Under the pieces are notes generated by a model that searched no databases, had not been told where the DNA came from, and worked only from the letters and a program-made list of their open reading frames with translations. From Adiantum capillus-veneris (lineage: Eukaryota > Streptophyta > Polypodiopsida > Polypodiales > Pteridaceae), in NCBI GenBank assembly GCA_014529385.2, contig CM043953.1, positions 80,289,338-80,353,337 of the forward strand: DNA of 64,000 nucleotides, in the 5' to 3' direction. This document shows, one piece after another, positions 1 through 13,308 of the stretch (its first letter is position 1; every line of letters begins with the position of its first letter). The position numbers and the translations under genes were made by a program.

Positions 1-158
1 AAAAGGCCAAAATGACCTATGAGACCGAACTGTTACAAAATTGTGAATCTGATACCATGTCTGGGTACAAAAAGACTAGAACAAAAGTACTACTACTACT
101 AGAATCCATCCTCATCTGCACTCTGGATGTCGAGAGAGTATGGCTCGAATCCTCTACC

Positions 159-160
<2 letters not shown>

Positions 161-201
<41 letters not shown>
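161..201. repeat. (AG)n microsatellite
   Basis: About 20 uninterrupted AG dinucleotides. The tract lies directly upstream of a dispersed repeat that starts near 202. The inverted copy of that repeat near 6040-6190 also has a CT/GA tract at the same end, so the microsatellite may be part of the repeat unit. Confidence 0.95.
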
Positions 202-203
<2 letters not shown>

Positions 204-780
204 CTGGGAAAGGCTCTCCATGCTGATAACAATTTGCTCATACAAGTGACCAAGGGTGGTCCGGCATAGAACTGACATGTCCACTGGATAGACCCGAGGT
301 ACACATAACTACGACTGCTATTGATACTGCCAACTGGTCCTACACACAAGATCACTGACACAGCCACAACATGGGTTGGGCTCCCCAACACTTATCCATC
401 TCCCGACAAAGGAAGAACTGGAGGGAGAGAGAGAGAGAGAGAACTACGAGAACTGGATCTCTGCTCTCCTAGGGCCAACACACGAGGCTAGTGCTATGCC
501 TCTGATTGAGATGCCCACGGGATGGGCTGCCCTAAGAGGATCATAAGAAGGGGAAGATCTACTGCTGCCCATGTCTCTCCTAGCAAAGGAATCTCCTGCA
601 CGCCAATTGGACATGGAACCAAGCTTAAAACCCAAGGCTAAACATGGCTAGACACAACCCGACATGCGAAACCTGAAACCTGCCTCACGTTGGTCGGGCA
701 CAACCACAAAACAACCCTCACTGCCTAGCACCTCTCTGGGAGAAATTGGGACCGACTAGACGAATCAAGAGAGATGATTG
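202..780 (+). repeat. dispersed repeat, copy 1 of a direct pair
   Basis: Two blocks of this stretch recur near 1985-2470 in the same order: a block around 280-400 (containing CGAGGTACACATAA and TGGGCTCCCCAACA) and a block around 610-775 (containing AAACATGGCTAGACACAACC). Similarity is estimated by eye at 80-90 percent. A related piece lies inverted near 6040-6190. No conserved reading frame is visible. It could be a long terminal repeat of a short non-autonomous element or just a tandem-dispersed repeat; I found no TG...CA ends that decide it. Confidence 0.6.
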
Positions 781-1984
781 AAAACACCCCCCTTCCCCCG
801 CCCCCCCCCTCCCCCCCAACAAAGCTCCTAGAAAAGAAGTCGAACCAGGAAGCTAGAGTGAGCAATCTACCACTGTAAAGAGAGGGTTTCGTAGATGAGG
901 ATATTTGCTACGAAACTCCAAGGTTGAACAATACAAGGCTCTATAGTATCATCCAACAACTACCCCCGAAAGACTTTTGGGAAGTAACATGATGTCTATT
1001 GAAAGTAAATCCAGCTCTATCAAGAATCTCCTCAAGTCGACTGACTCACAAGTCGCACAACCAACATCTGCAGAAGGTACTATTGTTGATTGCTCCAAGA
1101 GAATGCATCATAATTGAGGGTAAAGGCATAAACTACGGGTATCCGGATCGTTTCCCAACTCTAAAGTGTTCCACCCTCGAGGAAAGAGTCGAAAATCTAC
1201 ACCTCCAATCATATACCACATGCCAGAATCTCCAAGTTGCTACAGGAAATTCGAGGAAAGGGACCACTAAGGCTACTAAGGAATTATATGTCCTACGACG
1301 AAGAACTAAAGAAATGCACCAACTACCATATATGAATGATGAATTGGAAACTATATTTGAAGGAACTTCATCGGAAGTGAGAGTAAATCTATAATTGATC
1401 TTCAACTGTCTGGAACACCACCCGAGAGAGTATCACTCTACTCTTGGAGTGAATCGGGAGTTAACATCCAGCAAAAAGGAAATTACATCAACATTGAGGC
1501 TACAACTAACACGGCAAGATCAAGAGAAGATCCTACTCCCAAGCTCTGCAAGAGAAGAACAAGGTGTTGTAGAAAGCCACCAAATAGACTATCAATCTTG
1601 TTTGCTACACATGGAACCACAAGAGTTGTATGGAAGTAGTGTGCACAAATTGACTCCCAAGCTGGCTCCACATCCCCCTCTGAAGGGAGAACACCCGAAC
1701 CATGGATAACTGTCATAACTCTCCAACAGTCTTTGCCTGTGTAACTAGATCACCCGAGGTAGGGGAATCCGAGAGGAAAATAATATACTTGTGGAACCTC
1801 GAACCAAATTTGGGAGAACCAAGAAAACTATCTCCCCTCTTTGAAGAATGCCATGGCTAACTGAAAGTGGTTCCTAGTTCGAGAAGGACCACTATCCACT
1901 TGTATGAAATAACATGCCAGTCTAAGGAGAAGGGAAGTAGGTGTGTCTTGAGTGGTATAGCCTCCAGGGATCAATCTGGAAGAC
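781..1984. other. spacer between the two direct repeats, no gene recognised
   Basis: The stretch starts with a C-rich tract (about 786-826, runs of up to nine C). A 131-codon open frame on the plus strand (999-1394) and a 104-codon one (1395-1709) follow one another, but neither shows a motif I recognise. If the flanking repeats are LTRs, this 1.2 kb would be the non-coding interior of a small non-autonomous element; that is inference only. Confidence 0.35.
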
Positions 1985-2470
1985 GAGGCATAGATGACAT
2001 GCCCATTGGATAGACCGAGGTACACATAATTGCGACTGCTATTGACACTGCCAAATGGTCCTACACATAGAGATCACTGACACAACTGGTCCTACACATA
2101 GAGATCACTAACACGGCCACAACATGGGGCTGGGCTCCCCAACATTGATCCATCTCTTGGCAAAGGAAGAGAGAGAGGCTCATGACTCCACAACCTTGGA
2201 AAAGGGGAGGAAAATGGGAGAGAGGCACCAAATGCCTAGGAAAAATAGGGGGAGTGTGGGATAAAATATCCCAGGCCTCCAGGAGCCACTTGGACATGGA
2301 GCCAAGCCTAAAACCCAAGGTTAAACATGGCTAGACACAACCTGCCATGAGAAACCTACCTCACACTGGCCGGGCACAACCACAAAATAGCCCTCACTCC
2401 CTAGCACTTGTCCCTGGGAGAAACTGGGATCAACTGGATGAACCAAGAGAGATGCTTGAACTCTAACAAG
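1985..2470 (+). repeat. dispersed repeat, copy 2 of a direct pair
   Basis: Matches copy 1 in the same orientation: the block with GACCGAGGTACACATAA (about 2010-2030), the block with CTGGGCTCCCCAACA (about 2130-2145) and the block with GGACATGGAGCCAAGCC (from about 2289) all have counterparts. A short internal duplication, TGGTCCTACACATAGAGATCAC (two copies near 2055-2110), is present only in this copy. Confidence 0.6.
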
Positions 2471-3745
2471 CTCCTCCTTGAGAAAATCTTCACCAGCTAA
2501 TGATGATGAGTGTGCAGAGGAGCAAGCTGACAATGCGGGTATAGCATGTGGAGATTGCAAAGCATTGGTTCTTTCTTGCCCAATGAACCAAATAGGGCAT
2601 TCAAAGAAACCTCATCAGTGTTGCTGCTTGTTGCTCAACTATATATTCCCTTTTATATTCCATACATTTACATTGTTTGCTCAACGCACACATTTACTAT
2701 GATTTCAATACGAAGTTAACAAAATGATCAGAGGAGGCTTTGTGAAGTAAAAATGATTTCCTATCTCATGGAATTTTTAATGCAAGAAAAGGCACTAGAG
2801 GCCATCCAACAATGGCATATGTAGCGAAGGAGGGGGGGTTTTTTAAGTTTCAAAGATAAGAGGCTATAAATAGAATTTCAAAAAAAATTACAAGTTTATG
2901 AGAAAGGGGGAATTTTAAAATACCTCTTGAACACACGTGCTATAGGTGATTTTCAGAGAGTGGACTCCCTAGGGAAAACAAATGTCAACTATCTCTCCAT
3001 ACACAAGTCAATGCTTTGGCAATAGCCGGATAAAACAATTGCATCATAAAAAATAGCAATCAAACAATAGCCTCCCGTGAAGTCCTGACCTACTGTCTTG
3101 TTCCAATTGCTACCTCCCATGAAGTCTTGACCTAGTGCCTTATTCCAATTGCTATTTCTTCTTATGAAACAATATTAAAAAAATTCAGAATCACATTTAG
3201 AAGAATCATCAAGACAATGAAACCTCTACCTCTAATGCAATAGCATCACCACATTCTACTCCCTCACCTTCAGGTGTATGTCCATCATTATTATCTTCCA
3301 ATGTGCTAGATGGGGTGCTAGGTCCACCTAGTACACTATTATTGATGTTTATTTGTGAGGTCATCTTCGTCTAGTACAAGACTTGGGGAATGCACTTGTG
3401 GGTGAATCATTGTTGTGCATGCAAAATTTATTTAATCTTCCACTTCCATGGTTTTGGGGCCTTCAATGCCTCCTAACAACATAAGTCATCTAGACCTCAA
3501 CGAGCTCAAAAACATTCATGAATGCATTAGGATTGATTTTTGACTAGCACCCATGACTTTCAAACTTGGAGGAATTTATGGTCTGTTTGGCATTTTAGTG
3601 TACTTTTTGGAAGGATAGCTCATATTTTCACTCAGGCAAAATATCGGAAGTGGGTAAAGTGCCCATCAAAAAGAAACCCAATTACACATAATCATTATCT
3701 TCCACAAATTCCTTTTAATGTCCCATATGCATGCTTTGACGATGC

Positions 3746-3746
<1 letters not shown>
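2471..3746. other. no gene recognised; contains a 42-bp tandem duplication
   Basis: AT-rich sequence without a convincing reading frame. At 3071-3112 and 3113-3154 a 42-bp unit beginning CCTCCCRTGAAGTC occurs twice in tandem with about five mismatches. Nothing else in this stretch could be assigned. Confidence 0.5.

Positions 3747-3788
<42 letters not shown>
3747..3788. repeat. poly(C), 42 bases
   Basis: An uninterrupted run of 42 C on the plus strand. It abuts the 3' end of the minus-strand SINE-like unit at 3789-4160, so on that strand it reads as a poly(G) tail. Homopolymers of this length are error-prone in sequencing, so the exact count is uncertain. Confidence 0.9.
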
Positions 3789-3792
<4 letters not shown>

Positions 3793-4160
3793 CACCTGAG
3801 GGCCCATAGGGGGAGGTGCTTATCCCTTCCAAATATTAGCCATGAAACATGGTCGTGCAAGTGCCGCGTACCATCAGGCAAGAGCCACACATAGGCATCA
3901 CCATGGCTGCCTAATTGATGCACCACGTGCTAAGAACGACGAAGAGAACTCGTAGCAACCAGCTAGGAACCTCCTCCTCGGGTGACCCACCCCAGGAGGA
4001 GGATGCACTTGCATGTCCAAGGGCAAGAGCCCTAGCAACTTGAACACCACGTGAGCACAAGGTGTCTCTCAAGAGGTGACCCAACGGGGGATTTGAACCC
4101 ACAATCCGTAGGTTGAGAGGCCAAAGTCTTATAGTTCGACCAACTCTTTGGGGACTTTAA
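3789..4160 (-). mobile_element. tRNA-derived SINE-like element
   Basis: Read on the minus strand, the right end has a tRNA-like head: an A-box-like stretch (complement of 4126-4145, AGTTGGTCGAACTATAAGAC) and a good B box (complement of 4089-4099, GGTTCAAATCC) about 37 nt further on. CCCAAAG and a downstream GTTGGG can form most of an acceptor-like stem. A body of about 280 bp follows, and its distal half recurs at 53524-53672, showing that it is a dispersed family. The 3' end runs into the poly(C)/(G) tract. I interpret it as a SINE with internal Pol III promoter boxes. It is not a functional tRNA gene: the T stem and anticodon arm are imperfect. Confidence 0.6.
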
Positions 4161-6030
<1,870 letters not shown>

Positions 6031-6039
6031 AAGGCGGCC

Positions 6040-6207
6040 CATGTGGAGACCATGCCGGTGGTCTTGTGTTCAACAGTAGTTGGCACTGTGAGTCGCAGTC
6101 ACAGTTGTGTGTGCACATCAGATCTATCCATTGGGCATGTCACTTCTATGAGCATCTTGTTATCAGCATGGAGAGCCTTCCCCATCTCTCTCTCTCTCTC
6201 TCTCTCA
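6040..6207 (-). repeat. inverted copy of the dispersed repeat seen at 202-400
   Basis: The complement of about 6130-6190 reads GGGAAGGCTCTCCATGCTGATAACAA and continues with a CATGCCCAATGGATAGA segment, matching 208-235 and 278-295 of copy 1. The (CT)n at 6184-6207 occupies the place of the (AG)n that precedes copy 1. Divergence is substantial. Confidence 0.55.
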
Positions 6208-7789
6208 TTCCCAGATGTCTCTTTCTGCCTCAGTAATCTCTCTTCTCCATAGGTGTGCTGTTCATGTAATTGGCATTCAAGATATTCTAGATTTGATTCG
6301 AGGTGTCCAACAAATCGTAGGCCAATTCTTGTCTTCATTGCATCTTTCGCTTCCACCTTTGACATGAAGATGGCAAACCAACATGTCTATGGATATCGGA
6401 AGGGAAGCAATTTTAGGCAAACACTCTGGTCTTCTTTGAGGGTGTGTAAGTTATGGCTGGCTTGTTGTGTTTTCGTATTGATGATTGTGTCAGTGCTGCT
6501 ATGGTTGCCAGTAAAAGGGAGCAATTTCTCTTTTATGGATTCTAACAAATAGCTATTTTACCCGAATCTCACCAATGGGATATGAATGTTGTCTTTTGAT
6601 TCAGAGAAATTTCTCTTTTCTAGATCGTTGATGATATGTGGTGGCTATGACTTTTGAAGTGGGTGGATCCAAAGATTTCCAAAAGCATATTCACTATGGT
6701 TGTATGATATTGGATACATGCTATTGTGTTATACTGTTTGAAGCATGCATAATAGACTTGCTTTATGGTTTTTTGATGCCATATATTTCTAAAGGGTTTT
6801 ATCTTGATTTTGGGAAGTTTCTTTTAAAGCCATTTGACCCACTGGATATTATGCTATTTATGATCTATGGCAATTGATCTCTATGTTGTTTGATGCATGA
6901 GGGTACCATGATGTGTGGTAGCTTACCTAGATGTGCTATGAAGCACGGGATTTATTAGTTATTGGATGCCTATGCTATGTTAACAAAAAGTTTTTATGAA
7001 TTCCATACAATCCTGGAGGGGCTTTTGTTTACATGATCACCAAGATTAGGTGTTTATTGCTGGCATGTATACATTGGGGTGATGTTTGTATGTTTATAGA
7101 TTTTGTGTATGTAATTTTCAATAAAGAGGGCACATGCCAGAGGATGTGCAAGCTTAGAGGGGCTGAATGTCATGTTGTTTTGCAGGCATGGTAAGAAAAT
7201 AAAAAGCTAGATAGCATTTGAGCATTTTTGCTAAGTTGGTATGGTTCGGTGCTTCAGATGTGTGCCAAATGCGGCTACAAATAGTGGGTTAGAAGTTTTT
7301 AATGTGAAAAATAGTGCCAAAATGTTGTAATTTGATTTTGAGGTTAATTCAATTTTTTTCGAGCTCCATTGGGTGTAGCACAGGGCTAATACAACCAATT
7401 TCGCTCTAACTATGTGGGTTTTAGGATTTTCAAGCAACTGTCCATGCGAGTGACTTCAATGCAATGATTGAAGTTTTGCCAATTTATAGGCCCAATCCAA
7501 TGTTTTGGCAAATCTTGACAAGCTCGAGATCCAATCGGGAATTATTGCATTTGAATTGGATCAAAATTTGCCAAGTTATGCTCAAAATACCCTTTTGGTT
7601 CACTTTGTACAGGTGGGTTTTTAAGTTCAAAGGAGGGGCTTCACCTTGAGCTACCATGTGGCATGCTAATAAGTTCACATACTATTTTTGACATCTTAGA
7701 GAGAGGGAGGAGATAGAATATAGTAGAGGCAATATATGTGTATGTGTTGCCACCTCTCATTTTTGCAGGTGGTATTTTCTGATAGTTCC
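6208..7789. other. no gene recognised
   Basis: Open frames at 6253-6552 and 6638-6877 are short and show no family signature. No repeats shared with the rest of the window were noticed. Confidence 0.4.
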
Positions 7790-7794
7790 CTTGT

Positions 7795-8699
7795 GTGTTG
7801 GGGTATAGGCACATGGGCCTTGCCCAGCCGCCTAGGTCTTGGGGAAATAGGGGGACGATCTGGGTAACACCTGAGGGAGATGAAATGCCACCACTCGTAC
7901 CTTTAAATATGATAGAAGCAATGCATATAGCTTCTGTTGACCTACAAGCTGAAGGCTTGACTGAAATTGGAACAAGTAGCGTCTCACAAGGCTATAGCCC
8001 ATACGATTCAAAGTCAAAATCATAAATTGAAATTGACTCTGAGGACGAAGAATCTGAGTTAAATCCTAGTGCAAATGTGGAGACAAACCATTCAGGGCCC
8101 AGTGGTACCCTAGATGACAATCTATTCAAGGGAGCAGAAGACACATAGTGATTCATCTAGTGACTCTTCACTAGAGATCGGCCGTAATAAAAAAATAGAC
8201 AAGAAGAGTAGGAGATATAAGAGGCGACGCTATCGAGCAAATGTACGTGCTAGAATAAATGAAAAGAAATCTATCGCAAAATGGCTTAATTATATAGGGG
8301 CATACGATGCTCATCAAAAGTTGGTAGATAACTGGGGTGAATACCTTCAAAGTGTTATGTGGTGTAGTCCACAACCCATTAACATCGCAAAACTAGAGGC
8401 TATAGAGAAGCCATACCGTAAGGAGACGACAAAATATAGAGTTAGCTCAACAACAAAAGGAAGCATAAGTGAAATCAGAGTCCACAGAACAACAAGACCT
8501 CACAGACTTACACCCTGCACCTGAACATTTCAAATCGTACACCACAGAGGAATGTAAGGTTGTGTATACAAAGGCTCGAAGAAAACCTATCAATGGAAGC
8601 AATGGAGTTTATGACGATCCAATGATAGTTAAGGAGATAGAGTTAGTAGACCCAGGAGAAGAGTCCAAACCTGTTTTCATTGCCGAAGATCTGACATAG
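7795..8699 (+). pseudogene. element C pol linker upstream of RT
   Basis: Encodes a segment with GNRGTIWVTPEGDEMP near the start, which is also present in element B (minus, about 33840-33900). After AMHIAS (about 7935) the two elements part, and B jumps to the region downstream of integrase. The rest is acidic and Ser-rich, then a basic stretch (KKIDKKSRRYKRRRYR), then a short acidic segment just before RT. A TAA interrupts the frame near 8023, and frames change near 8110 and 8470. It has no enzymatic motif and probably connects protease to RT. Confidence 0.55.
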
Positions 8700-9617
8700 A
8701 GTGAGGAGTATGTACTTAAAGAACTTCTAAAGGAATTCAAGGATATATTTGCTTGGACATATCATGATATGAAAGGTGTTCCACCTTCCGTGGTACAACA
8801 CACGATCCCCATGAATAGCATGGCTAAACCAGTTTAGCAACGAACCTACCCAATGAATCCTAAGTATGCAAAGATTTTTCAAGAAGAGATTGAAAGCTGG
8901 TCAAATGCGGATTCAAATACCCTATTGAGCACTCAGAATGGGTGTCTCCAATAGTGATTGTGCCGAAAAAAATGGGAAACTTAGAGTGTGCGTGGATCTC
9001 AAGAAGGTCAATGCCGCCACTAGGAGGGACCATTACCCCTTGCCATATTCAGAACACGTGCTTGAAAGAGTTGCAGGGAAGGAAGCTTATAGCTTTTCGA
9101 TGGGTATTCTGGCTACAATCAAATCACAATTGCGTTAGAGGACCAAGCTAAAACGGCTTTTATAACCAAATTTTGAGTGTTTGTATTTCGTGTTATGGCT
9201 TTTGGCTTAACCAATGCCTCTGCTACCTTTCAAAGATTAATAAACACTGCTTTTAGAGAATATTTGAGAGAGTTTTGTGAAGCTTTCTTAGATGACCTTT
9301 GTGTTTATTCCTCTTGGAAGGAACATCTATCATGTTTACAAAAAGTGTTTGAGAAGTGCAAATTGTATCGCATCTCCCTAAACCCTTTCAAATGCCAATT
9401 TTGGGTTAAACATGGAGTCATTTTAGGGCATATAGTGTCCAAAAATGGGATTTCCACAGATGAGGGAAAAATTAAAGCCATTGTTGAATTGCCACCACGT
9501 ACAAACTATAAAGGAGTTCAAAGGTTCATGGGTCATGCTGGTTATTACCGACGGTTTATTTTAAACTTTGCCGAGATAGCTCGTCCTTTGTACAAGCTTC
9601 TTATTAAGTTCCACTAG
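8700..9617 (+). pseudogene. element C reverse transcriptase (broken)
   Basis: RNA-dependent DNA polymerase that would copy element RNA in cytoplasmic particles. Visible family landmarks are the N-terminal FAWTYHDMKGVPP (about 8750), LRVCVDLKKVNAATRRDHYPLP (about 8980-9050), AFGLTNASATFQRLIN (about 9196-9245), and the catalytic FLDD (about 9286-9297) followed by VYS. The C-terminal part has LGHIVSKNGI, VQRFMGHAGYYRRFI and related connection-domain motifs. Stops interrupt it where Gln or Trp is expected (for example TAG near 8835 and TGA near 9174), and a frameshift lies near 8900. It cannot encode a full enzyme. Confidence 0.85.
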
Positions 9618-10214
9618 ACCGCGGAGTGTGACCATGCTTATGAGTCATTGAAAAAGACCTTGACAAGTGCTCCCATTCTACGAGTACCCAATTGGAATGT
9701 AATTTTCCATGTGCATATTGTTGCATCCAGATTTGCTATTAGGTGTGTTCTAGCTCAACCAGGAGAACATAAATTGGACTACCCCATTAGCTTCGTGAGT
9801 CGTCAATTGAATGATGCTGAGAGAAACTACACCACTACAGAGCAGGAAGGTTTAACTATGATTTACGTAGTGAAGAAATTTTTCTACTACCTTCTTGCCA
9901 ACAAGTTTGTTTTCTATGTGGATCATCAAACCTTGTTGTATCTAGTAAATAAACCCTGTTCCATGGGAAGAATTACATGATGGTTGTTGATTCTTCTTGA
10001 GTTTGATTTTACTGTTGTGTGGAGACCTGGTAAAAGACATGTGATGGCGGATCATTTGTCTCGCATACCCAATGGTGAAGCCCCTACTGGAGTTGATGAT
10101 GAATTGCCTGATACTTCCTTATTTCTAGTCGAGACCATGCCTGAATGGGGTGAGAAGATTGTGAACTTTCTAGTTAATGGTTTTCCACCCAAAGAGCTTC
10201 GTATAAAGATATAG
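9618..10214 (+). pseudogene. element C RNase H (broken)
   Basis: RNase H that would remove the RNA template after minus-strand synthesis. The segment follows RT with the TSAPILRVPNW lead-in, then TEQEGLTMIYVVKKF, FYVDHQTLLYLVN and DHLSRIPNG. The first catalytic Asp (normally in a VDAS motif) is replaced: the sequence reads HIVAS near 9719-9733. A TGA at about 9978-9980 stands where Arg is usual before WLLILLEFDF. Both changes argue for an inactive copy. Confidence 0.8.
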
Positions 10215-11345
10215 CTCAAAAATTGTTAAAAGAATGTGAACCTTATTCTCTCATTGTAGGAACTCTCTACAAGCTAGGGAAGGACAATATTCTTAGACAT
10301 TGTGCCCGTGAGGATGAGTATTTATACATACTGCAAGAAGCCCACATGGGTATAGTCAGAGACATTTCTCAGGGGAACTAACTGCTAAAAAGGTGTTGCA
10401 ATCAGGCTATTGGTGGCCTACCTTATTCAAAGATGCATCACTTTTTGCAAAAGGATGTGATGAATGCCAACATTACAAATTCACACAATGAAAGGATAAG
10501 ATTCCCTTACATCCTGTTAAAGTGACTCAACCATTTGAAAAATGGGGTTTAGACTTTGTAGGCCCAATTAGTCCGGCAGCTCGTAGCACTCAATCTCAAT
10601 ATATTATCGTTGCCACTGACTATGTGACAAAGTGGACGGAAGCCATGGCGACGCATAAGGCTGATGCAAGGTCAACTGCCAAGTTTCTCTTTGAGAACAT
10701 TATTACAAGATTTGGTTGTCCCTTTGAGATTGTGAGTGACAATGGCACTCATTTTATAAATGGAGCTATAAAGGAACTCACGACAAACTTCATGATAGCT
10801 CACCATAAGTCTACACCGTATTACCCGCAAGCAAATGGCCAAGCTGAGAGCACTAACAAGACCTTAATTTCTATCTTGACAAAAACAGTGGAAGCTCATC
10901 ACAAACATTGGGATTTGAGGCTGACATAAGCTCTATGGGCTTATCGTACTTCTTACAAAGTGGCTATTAATTATACACCATTCAAAATGGTATATGGCCA
11001 AGAAGTAGTTATGCCATGGGAGTTTGTAATTCCTAGTCTACACGTAGCTTCACAAGAAGGTTGGGATGGTAACCCTTTAGTTGAGTGCTTATATATCCTC
11101 GAGAGATTAGATGAAGAAAGGCAATTGGCTGTGCAAAATTCACTTGTGGAGAAAGATAGGAGGAAGAAATGGTTTGATCGTCATCTAAAGGACAAAGATA
11201 TCAACGTTGGTGATAAAGTCCTTATGTATGAAGTGTGTAACGAGAAGAAAAAGTTGAAATATGCGGGAAAAGGACCATAGCATGCAAAATCACCCCAAGG
11301 TACCATTTGGGTCTAAACTCTTGATGGAGTAGAAATTGGATTCCT
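10215..11345 (+). pseudogene. element C integrase (broken)
   Basis: Integrase that would insert the cDNA. The zinc-binding HHCC region lies at about 10330-10480 but is split by a frameshift near 10380. The DDE core is well preserved: Asp in WGLDFVGP, Asp in VSDNGTHF and Glu in GQAESTNKTL, all within 10522-10929. ALWAYRTSYK and the YGQEVVMPWEF region follow to about 11040. A TAA at 10927-10929 and a TAG near 11278 interrupt the chain. The C-terminal tail reaches the duplicated region at 11351. Confidence 0.85.
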
Positions 11346-11350
11346 CAATG

Positions 11351-11846
11351 GGAGTAAATTTAAAAGATATTATGATCCTTTAAGCCAAAAGGAACTATGT
11401 GCCATCCATAAAAAAAAACCAGCCAAGGCACAAGCCAAGTTGAAGAAGATACAAGCTCAAGCTGAGGCTAAGGAGCGACAACAACGTATAAGATGCCAAC
11501 GAGAGGCCAACCTGGGAGTTACACATGCATTCCACGTTGAAACAGAGGATGAGTGGTTAGAATCTGACACACCTAAGTACCATGTGGTCTAAACTCTATG
11601 GAGTAGAAATTTTCCTCATTGGGGAGTAAATTTAAAAGATATTATGATCCTTTAAGCCAAAAGGAACTATGTGCCATCCATAAAAAAAAACCAGCCAAGG
11701 CACAAGCCAAGTTGAAGAAGATACAAGCTCAAGCTGAGGCTAAGGAGCGACAACAACGTATAAGATGCCAACGAGAGGCCAACCTGGGAGTTACACATGC
11801 ATTCCACGTTGAAACAGAGGATGAGTGGTTAGAATCTGACACACCT
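11351..11846 (+). repeat. tandem duplication inside element C, 272-bp period
   Basis: A 224-bp block at 11351-11574 recurs at 11623-11846 and looks identical base for base, including a run of nine A. The 48 bp between the copies is a diverged version of the sequence just before the first copy (GTCTAAACTC and GGAGTAGAAATT are shared). The block encodes the basic, Lys/Gln-rich segment downstream of integrase. Identity of the two copies means the duplication is recent compared with the decay of the rest of the element. Confidence 0.9.
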
Positions 11847-11849
11847 CTA

Positions 11850-12107
11850 CGATACCCTATTCAGCTAAATAACACCTATGGAAAAGTGCTATATAACGCC
11901 TTATTGGACATGGGTGCTAAGTATAATCTGCTATCATATGGAGTGTGGTGTCAGTTAGGAAATCCATCTCTATCTGAGAGTATTATCCAAGTCAAGTGTG
12001 TTAACAAGAAAAAAACCACGATTTTTGAAATCTGGCACACTTTTGTCAATTATGACAACGGGGTTGTAGCTCAAGACTTTTTGGTCATACCTGCTGGAAC
12101 TATGTAG
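11850..12107 (+). pseudogene. retropepsin-like domain downstream of integrase in element C
   Basis: The open frame 11619-12107 ends in a segment with NALLDMGAKYNLLSYGVW followed by about 50 residues and then DFLVIPAG. That matches the outline of a retroviral-type aspartic protease half: a hydrophobic pair, D-x-G-A, then a strand. The usual D-S/T/G-G motif reads D-M-G-A. A protease in Ty3/gypsy normally lies upstream of RT, as it does in element B, so a second copy after integrase is unusual. It could be a captured or duplicated protease or a degenerate accessory domain; activity is unlikely with this motif and the TAG at 12105-12107. Confidence 0.45.
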
Positions 12108-12129
12108 GGTAATATAAACCTATGATGCA

Positions 12130-13018
12130 CATGGATGATAGCAACCAAATGCACTATTGATTGGGGGAATGGGGGTGTCGCAACGCAAAAACCAACTCTT
12201 AGCCCTGCCACTCAAGCCCTAGTCCCTGAGATATTTCCTCTTAAGGAAATAAAACCCAGAACATTGGATGTCCAGGAGGTTGAACCATATGTCTCCATAG
12301 CCCAACTCTCTAGAGCTTCAACTTCTGTAGTTGAATAAAGCTTGAGACACACAAGACCCATCCTAATATAACAAAGAAAACATACAAGTGGGTCCCTAAA
12401 GATTCTTTAGCGACCATTGCTAGTGCTAAGAAATAGGAGCCTGGCAAGAGACGTCTCACTCGCCCCAAGAAATGTAAAGAAAAGCTGCATTGGATTCCTA
12501 AAAAACTATTGAAAGCCCAAGTCTACTATGAAGGAAATAATCAAATCTGGGTGCCAAAACGTAAATTGTTCTCTTACTTGTCACCTGACCCATGTGAGCC
12601 CAATCCTGTAGCTCCAAAATGAATTGAAAATCGCAGAAAGGAAAAAATCACGGAATGCTCCGCTCCGGAGCTAGTTTGGGTATCGAAGAAAGAACGATTT
12701 GTTCCACTTAGCTCAGGAATAGGGAAGTCAAATGAAGCTTTTTGCTCTTCATGTAGTTCATATACGGAAATAGAAGCTTCGACACAACCTCCACCTACCA
12801 TTGTACATATCCATACAAACAAAAAAGAATTTTCACCTCCCCTTGTAAGTTCACCACCTACAATAACGTTGCAAATAAAATCATGGGAGAGTACTTTACC
12901 ACCCTTGCAACTAGATGAAACGCATAGGGCGGTCAAAAACTATTGGTTAAAGCCTTCACCCATAACAACTTGAAACAATTGGTTTCAAAAGGTGATGACA
13001 TCATTCCAAAATGTGTAA
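12130..13018 (+). pseudogene. W(V/I)PK-repeat ORF of element C (broken)
   Basis: Homologue of the open frame at 33150-33806 in element B. Four short repeats with Trp-(Val/Ile)-Pro/Ser-Lys are visible: YKWVPK, LHWIPK, QIWVPK and LVWVSK. The C-terminal part has STQPPPTIVHIHTNKKEFSPP and WESTLPPLQLDETHR. Stops are spread through it (for example TAG near 12435, TGA near 12620 and 12972). Function is unknown; Trp-Pro-Lys repeats occur in some plant retrotransposon proteins, where they may bind nucleic acid, but that is only a suggestion. Confidence 0.55.
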
Positions 13019-13308
13019 TCTACCCAAGGAAGGGGGGAGTGCTCGCTGACAGTCATCACTCCCCTCTCAACCTTCTTGCCTGACCTCTCAATCTTCCAAT
13101 CTTAGGGAATGTATATATAAAGCCCTATACACACAAAAAACAAAAATAAAAAATTAAAAGAGCAAGAGCCACCAAACAAAAATCTGGAAACCTACGAGTT
13201 CTATACATAACACAAAATCATAAAAACATATTATGCACAAAGACACGATCTTTTGACATGACCCTTATAATATTTGCACTCTAATCATCATCTATCTGTG
13301 TGTATATA

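Noticed and set aside
17-391. Frames with long Ser-Leu or Arg-Glu repeats (also near 5848-6252, 15352-15624, 24462-25022, 27772-28074)
   Set aside because: They are translations of (GA)n/(CT)n microsatellites in both strands, with no unique domain.
999-1709. Two consecutive open frames as a gene
   Set aside because: No motif, and the stretch lies between direct repeats; kept only as a note.
3540-3926. Poly-Pro and poly-Gly frames
   Set aside because: Produced by the poly(C) tract; the same holds for 20927-21295 and 56839-57078.
4085-4160. tRNA gene on the minus strand
   Set aside because: B box is good but the T stem and anticodon arm do not pair well, and a SINE-like body follows; treated as a SINE head.
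6253-6877. Open frames as genes
   Set aside because: Short, without family signature, no splice or promoter context.
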